A stretch of 64,000 nt of DNA from Amyelois transitella (Eukaryota; Arthropoda; Insecta; Lepidoptera; Pyralidae): positions 8,893,501 to 8,957,500 of the forward strand of contig NC_083510.1 of NCBI RefSeq assembly GCF_032362555.1. The letters are read 5' to 3'. The notes beneath the pieces are model-generated. The model searched no databases. It had not been told where the DNA came from and saw only the letters and a list, made by a program, of their open reading frames with translations. Of the stretch, positions 58,794 through 64,000 are shown in pieces (the stretch's first letter is position 1; every line of letters begins with the position of its first letter). Both the position numbers and the translations under genes were made by a program.

Positions 58794-60340
58794 CAAGAGC
58801 CCGTGAACGCCAGACATACCTTATTTTGTAAAAGCTGAAAGTTTCTGTAAATATGCCTCTAGTACAGGTAGGAACGATCCCCACCTATGGTACTCAGGCA
58901 GTGGTTGCTTTGGCAGGTAGCAGGTAATAAAGGTATACTTTTTTCAACCTGAAATTCGTTAATTTGTAAAGCTCAATTTTTTGATATTTTATCCGTAATA
59001 ATACACAAACTCGCGTTACTCATTGCCAGACACGTACTATGGTTGCAACCCCTTGCCAGACACCCCTAAACTATAATATTTTGTAACTCTACTTACGTCA
59101 TTTTGTAAAATCTGAATTTAATACATATTTTTTGGGGAATTATTCAAACAAAGTTTCTGAAGTAGCCAGACAGTTTTGAAGGTTCTATTATCCTGCCAGA
59201 CGCATTGGAGTGAGCAAAAGATGCAAAAGTGCGGAGTATATGTAGTAACTGGAGCGAGTGGGACAGAGTGTTCGGTTTCTTGCGACGTTTCATTGCGCAT
59301 CAGCTGTCGTTTATTTTGGGGATGTGACCTGATGAATCAATCCTCAAAAATTCGATATTTTTCCAAAATGTTTTTTTCACTGTAAGTATAAATCAAATTC
59401 ATAAAAAACAAGACAAATGTTAGAATTAACGATCTTTTTATCAAATTCTTTTAACAATTATTTTTATTACTATTATCATCAATGTATCAGATCAGGTAGA
59501 AAACAAAACATTTATTTTCAAATCTTTTTTAATCAAAAACAATAAGATAATTTGACTTAAAGTTCCCAATGATTAATACCTTACCTTTTTAAAAACAATA
59601 ATCTGTCAAGTCTACCGGGATCCAAGCGGTTCCGCTCATCATTTGCTATGTTTCCAGCAACTGAAAACAGGCGCTCACAAGGAACGGATGATGCCGCAAT
59701 AGTCATATACGTCATGGCTATTGACGGTTTTTTAGCTCTTGCCAGTAATGTATAGGATCATATTTCAGGTCCACGACAAATAATCGATTTTTCGATTAAT
59801 CGATCTTAGATCGCCATCCCTAGTTTATTTTGTATTGTTCAACGGACGGTTATATACGCATAGTAAACTGTCCCACTCGCTCCAGTTACTACATATACTC
59901 CGCACTCTTGCATCTTTTACTCACTCCAATGCGTCTGGCAGGATAATAGAACCTTCAAAACTGTCTGGCTACTTCAGAAACTTTGTTTGAATAATTCCCC
60001 AAAAAATATGTATTAAATTCAGATTTTACAAAATGACGTAAGTAGAGTTACAAAATATTATAGTTTAGGGGTGTCTGGCAAGGGGTTGCAACCATAGTAC
60101 GTGTCTGGCAATGAGTAACGCGAGTTTGTGTATTATTACGGATAAAATATCAAAAAATTGAGCTTTACAAATTAACGAATTTCAGGTTGAAAAAAGTATA
60201 CCTTTATTACCTGCTACCTGCCAAAGCAACCACTGCCTGAGTACCATAGGTGGGGATCGTTCCTACCTGTACTAGAGGCATATTTACAGAAACTTTCAGC
60301 TTTTACAAAATAAGGTATGTCTGGCGTTCACGGGCTCTTG
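58794..60340 (-). mobile_element. Non-autonomous hAT-type element with 473-bp terminal arms
   Basis: Arms at 58794-59266 and 59868-60340 are reverse complements of equal length with very few differences; outer ends read CAAGAGCCCGTGAACGCC. The interior minus-strand segment 59755-59581 encodes the end of a hAT transposase: YTLLARAKKPSIAM, then ASSVPCERLFSVAGNIANDE and RNRLDPGRLDRLLFLKR before a stop. This is the conserved hAT dimerisation region. The rest of the transposase is missing. I could not find a clean 8-bp target duplication. Confidence 0.8.
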
Positions 60341-61019
60341 CTCTATAAAAAATCTGTAGAGAGGTCAATTCTGTACATGGAATATATTTTCAAAATAACT
60401 ATCAGGGGGTGATTAGTGATCGATACTGATGCCAAAAATGCAATCAGTAAAATTTTTGTCTGTCTGTCTGTCTGTATGTTCTTTATAGAAACAAAAACTA
60501 CTTGACGGATTTTAACGAAACTTGGTACAGTTATTCTTCATACTCCTGAGCAGGTTATAGTATACTTTTCATTACGCTACAATCACTAGGAGCAGAGCAG
60601 TGACAGGAAATGTTGGGAAAACGGGAGAAGTTACTTGATTTTTTAAGCTTCCGTCGCGTGTGCAGCCTTAATGGTTAAAGATTCAGCGAAACCATGTATA
60701 ACGGAAATATTCTACATAAAATTATTAAAAAAATATCCCAAGACAGCATAAGTCTATCTTTTATGGTTGACTCACAATAACACGTGTAATTCCTAATAGC
60801 TTAGCAGTTCGGAGATTTCTGATTATATTTCTTTACTCTGATGTTTATAATACCAATAACACTTACACTCATTCGTAATTCTTAAAAGTTAATATAAGTA
60901 CCTATTCAATAAAAAAAGAATCATCGAAATCGGTATAGAAACACCAAACTTATACATGAAATGAAATACGCTAGCAAGCCATCGCGCGTAAATACTGAAT
61001 CATGCTATAAGGATTATTT

Positions 61020-61515
61020 TTGCGTAACGGTTACCGCGCTCGACGCGGCTAGCGGCGGCAGGGTAGAAAAGGGGCGGGAGGCGAGCGCAAGCTTCATGAC
61101 CAAGACAGCCAGGGGGAGACTTCACGCAGTTCTCTCCTCCAGGCTCCCCCTGAGGACGAAGCTCGGGATCTACCAAACGTACGTCAGATCCCGCCTCACG
61201 TACGCGGCCCCGGCGTGGTACGCATTCTGCTCTGAGACCAACAGGAGAAGACTCAGAGCCCAAGAGAACTAAAGTCTCAGAGCAGTCGTCGGAGCCCCGC
61301 GCTACGTGAGGAACTCGACGATCCGCAGGGACCTGAAGTGGGAGAACCTAGGTATTCGAGAGGGCGGACGCGTCATCACACAGCCACCTGCGCGGCATCT
61401 CGCCGCTCCACGCCCGCCCTCCGGGCCGTCGGGTGAAACTCTCCCCTCGCTGCCTTGCGGCAGACGTCGTCGACCAGTGACGACGCCGCCGCCGATGGGA
61501 ACTCCCAGTGTATAA
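61020..61515 (+). mobile_element. Jockey-clade LINE polymerase fragment with in-frame stop
   Basis: The frame contains LPLRTKLGIYQTYVRSRLTY, AAPAWYAFCSETNRRRLRAQ, a TAA at 61270, then in the same frame SLRAVVGAPRYVRNSTIRRD and LKWENLG. This is the post-palm region of jockey-type LINEs. After about 61350 the frame degrades. GC content is far above the flanks, marking it as foreign to the local sequence. Dead fragment. Confidence 0.8.
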
Positions 61516-61902
61516 AGTCGTGAAGACCCAGGCCGTCACGGCCGCCCCATCGACCTGCCTACAGTCGTAGGCAGCGATGATGCCATTGAAGAGGGCCAAA
61601 AGCCCTCACCAATCTACTCCGGGAGTTTTCCTAAGGGAGTATGGGAAGACCCGACGTTGGCAAGATAGTATTGCACAGGCGTTTCAACTTTATTTTCATT
61701 TCTTTTTCTTTTGTAAGTTGTAGGTACATATTTCTGGTTATAATTCTATTACTATATTTTTTTTAGTTTAAATAGGCACTTAGATTTATCTAAACTAATA
61801 TTATAAAACAGAAGAGTTTGTTTTTGTTTGAACTACTGGTTCGATTAAAAAGATTATTTTTGTGTTGAATAGACCTTTTATAGAGGAAGGCTTTAGGTTA
61901 TA

Positions 61903-62665
61903 CTAGCTGTGCCCGCGACTCCGTCCGCGTGGAATAGTTATTTTGGGCATCATTGCAGCCCTCAAGGGTGAATAATTTTCGCCATGTTTTTTTTTCACAT
62001 TTTCCATTATTTCTTCGCTCCTAACAGTTGCAGCGTGATACGTTATATAGCCTAAAGCCTTCCTCGATAATTGGTCTATTCAACACAAAAAGATTATTTC
62101 AATTCGAACCAGCACTTCCTGAGATTAGCGCGTTCAAACAAACAAACTCTTCAGCTTTATAATATTAGTATAGATTTTGTCTATCAGTCTATGTATTATA
62201 ATTATTAATAGCTTTTTATATCGATTTAAAAATGACGAAGTTCCATACAAACTTGCACCCCCTATTTCATCCCCTTGGGAAAGAATTTCAGGATAAAAAG
62301 TAGCCTATATTCTAATCCAGGTTACTAACTATATCTGTGCCGAATTTTGTTCGATCCGTTCGGTAGATATTGCGTGATGCGCGTACAAACATACAGACAG
62401 ACAGACAAAAATTCAAAAAAAATTTGTTTTGGCTTCTATCGACCCTAAAAAGACCCCTTATATTTTTTTTTCTTAAATATCTTCAATGTACAGACAAAGT
62501 TCAGTTACAGTTTTATTATATGTTTGCATAACTTCTAGCTGCAACTATTAGGAGCGAAGAAATAATGGCAAATGTGAAAAAAATCGGGGAAGGAGCATCC
62601 TTGAGGGCTTCAATGATGCCCAAAATAACTATTCCACGCGGACGAAGTCGCAGGCACAGCTAGTT
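61903..62665. mobile_element. Family B inverted pair enclosing a second repeat
   Basis: The left member (61903-62176) starts CTAGCTGTGCCCGCGACTCC and ends ATAATATTAGTATAGAT. The right end (62560-62665) is its reverse complement at the head (CTTGAGGGCTTCAATGATGCCC, then CACGCGGACGAAGTCGC and CACAGCTAG). Between them is a stretch with CAGACAGACAGACAAAAATTC resembling 57600-57780. Confidence 0.7.
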
Positions 62666-64000
62666 TTATAATATAGTCACCCAACCAAAGTAAAATGAAG
62701 ATCAAGTTAAGATGGTCCAGTAAAATTAAATTAGGTTTTTTAAACTATATGTGTCACCATCAATTTCAATGCCTTTATATATATATATATATTTATTTCA
62801 ATATTAAGGAAGTTATTTTTTCAATTATTATCTTAATTGTACAAATACACAACATAATAATATTCTACCACTAATCAAATCAGTCAATGTTATATTTATT
62901 TCTTTATTGTTTGTTTGTATAAATACAATATAATGTAGGCAGGTAAAATTGTTCTTGCAGAAATAAAATGTAGTTTAATTGAAATGGTTACACAATTTTT
63001 AAATATTTGAAAAAGTATAATAAATTAAGTAAAAGTATGTGAGCGTTAGCACTAGTAGACACTTAAATCTATATATGTATTAGATTTCCGTTACTAGTTT
63101 TAAGCAACAGTTTTCATTATTTTTGTTTTTAGAATAAACGCTTTTTCTGAGAAACTTATTTTTAGTCAAATTCTGGTCTATGTAATAGAATTTTTGTCAG
63201 TATTAAAAATATTATTATTTTCTTAAAGTGCTCTCTCCTCACAATATGAATAATAAGTGATTAATGAATAGTGTTGTGATTTTAACTATAAATTTAAAAG
63301 GGTACTTGGAAAACTGTTATATTTTTAATAAATTTAAATACTTAGGTTAATTAATTACTTAAAAACTAATGAACTTAGTGTAAGTAGTTACTAGAATAGC
63401 CCTTTTTAAATATTAAATAAGTAGAAAGAAGGCTCGTAACTTTGGGACTTGCCATTATTTTGCGCTACTCAAAGAATTTTAATAAAATATTAAAGGCGAT
63501 GTAAATTTTTACTTATTACAAAACAGTGAAAAATTAATATGTTTTTATAATTAGGTCAATGGGAAGGACTGCAAGTACAAATAAAAATAAGAACTTATGT
63601 GAAGAAAGATATTATGTACAAATAGTTATTTAAAAAAATCCAATAGTGAATAAGAAATGTGTTCAAAGTAAACCTAATTAAGAATTTTATTTCATTTATC
63701 CTGTCTTTTATACATACACTAGATTTCACCCCCGGCTCCGGCGCCCGTGCGAATTTCGTGCCACCTACAAAGAATACAGGTTTTTTGAAAATGTAACAGA
63801 CTTCAGTATTTACCGAGATGAAAGATACCCTAGTTCTTCTCCATCATCTAAATTAATATACCCGAAATTTCAAGAAGATTGTTTCAGTAAATAATGCTTA
63901 AAGAGTCACCAAACAAACTTACTTTCGTATTTAGTTAGGATTTTGGTAATTTTATTAGTTGGAACGGTGAGAGTTAATAAAAAAGTGTCTTACCGTAAGA

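Larger units (their letters stand above)
58370..64000. other. Repeat-dominated 3' flank of the plus-strand P450
   Basis: I see no host gene. The region holds a hAT-type element (58794-60340), a Tc-like or MITE-like tract with CTGTCTGTCTGTCTG (60345-60680), a LINE fragment (61020-61515), a family B inverted pair (61903-62665), a (AT)n run at 62777-62792, and AT-rich DNA. At 63718-63760 is another family B-like head (ACTAGATTTCACCCCCGGCT). Confidence 0.55.

Noticed and set aside
61000-61599. Minus-strand frames of 87 and 83 codons in GC-rich DNA
   Set aside because: They are antisense shadows of the LINE polymerase fragment on the plus strand.

Overview
The window looks like nuclear DNA of a lepidopteran insect (moth or butterfly). 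It is AT-rich, its genes have many introns with GT..AG boundaries, and it carries many interspersed repeats of types familiar from Lepidoptera: elements ending in (ATGT)n, a tRNA-headed SINE, and non-LTR retrotransposon tails. All calls come from hand translation and splice-site reading; nothing was searched against a database. Most long open frames are noise or lie in repeats. The real genes had to be assembled from short exons.

Left half (1-38 kb, minus strand): three loci for secreted proteins follow one another in the same orientation. (1) A nine-exon gene (2757-16995) encodes a 290-residue P/Q/G-rich secreted protein; its first intron is 8.8 kb. (2) A leader of two exons (31743-31714 and 25896-25844) encodes a complete signal peptide. 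It is followed by three separate coding modules, each with its own stop codon and each opening in the splice phase the leader needs. The modules give products of about 474, 141 and 251 residues with Gly/Ala/Val-rich, partly GPGG-type C-termini that resemble the insect DUF4774 family. I read this as one signal peptide shared by alternative 3' modules. (3) A gene at 35807-36661 encodes a 284-residue acidic secreted protein and has an apparent non-coding first exon and TATA promoter near 37.3 kb.

Right half (38.9-58.4 kb): a divergent pair of complete cytochrome P450 genes of the CYP4 clan, possibly CYP340/CYP341-like. One is on the minus strand (38938-44601, 506 aa) and one on the plus strand (49429-58369, 512 aa). 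Both have ten exons with matching intron phases, and six of the ten exons have identical lengths. Both keep the I-helix AGTDTS, ExxR, PERF and heme-cysteine motifs, so both appear functional. They probably arose by inverted duplication and may act in detoxification or hormone/odorant metabolism.

The rest is introns and intergenic DNA full of mobile elements: about a dozen copies of one (ATGT)n-tailed short element (family A), several tRNA-related SINEs, 3' fragments of at least five LINEs, a hAT-type element with 473-bp arms, a foldback-like element containing an endonuclease-bearing LINE tail, and an in-frame 108-bp triplication next to the last P450 exon. One family A copy sits exactly at the 3' edge of exon 4 of the first gene, and its target-site duplication copied the splice donor.
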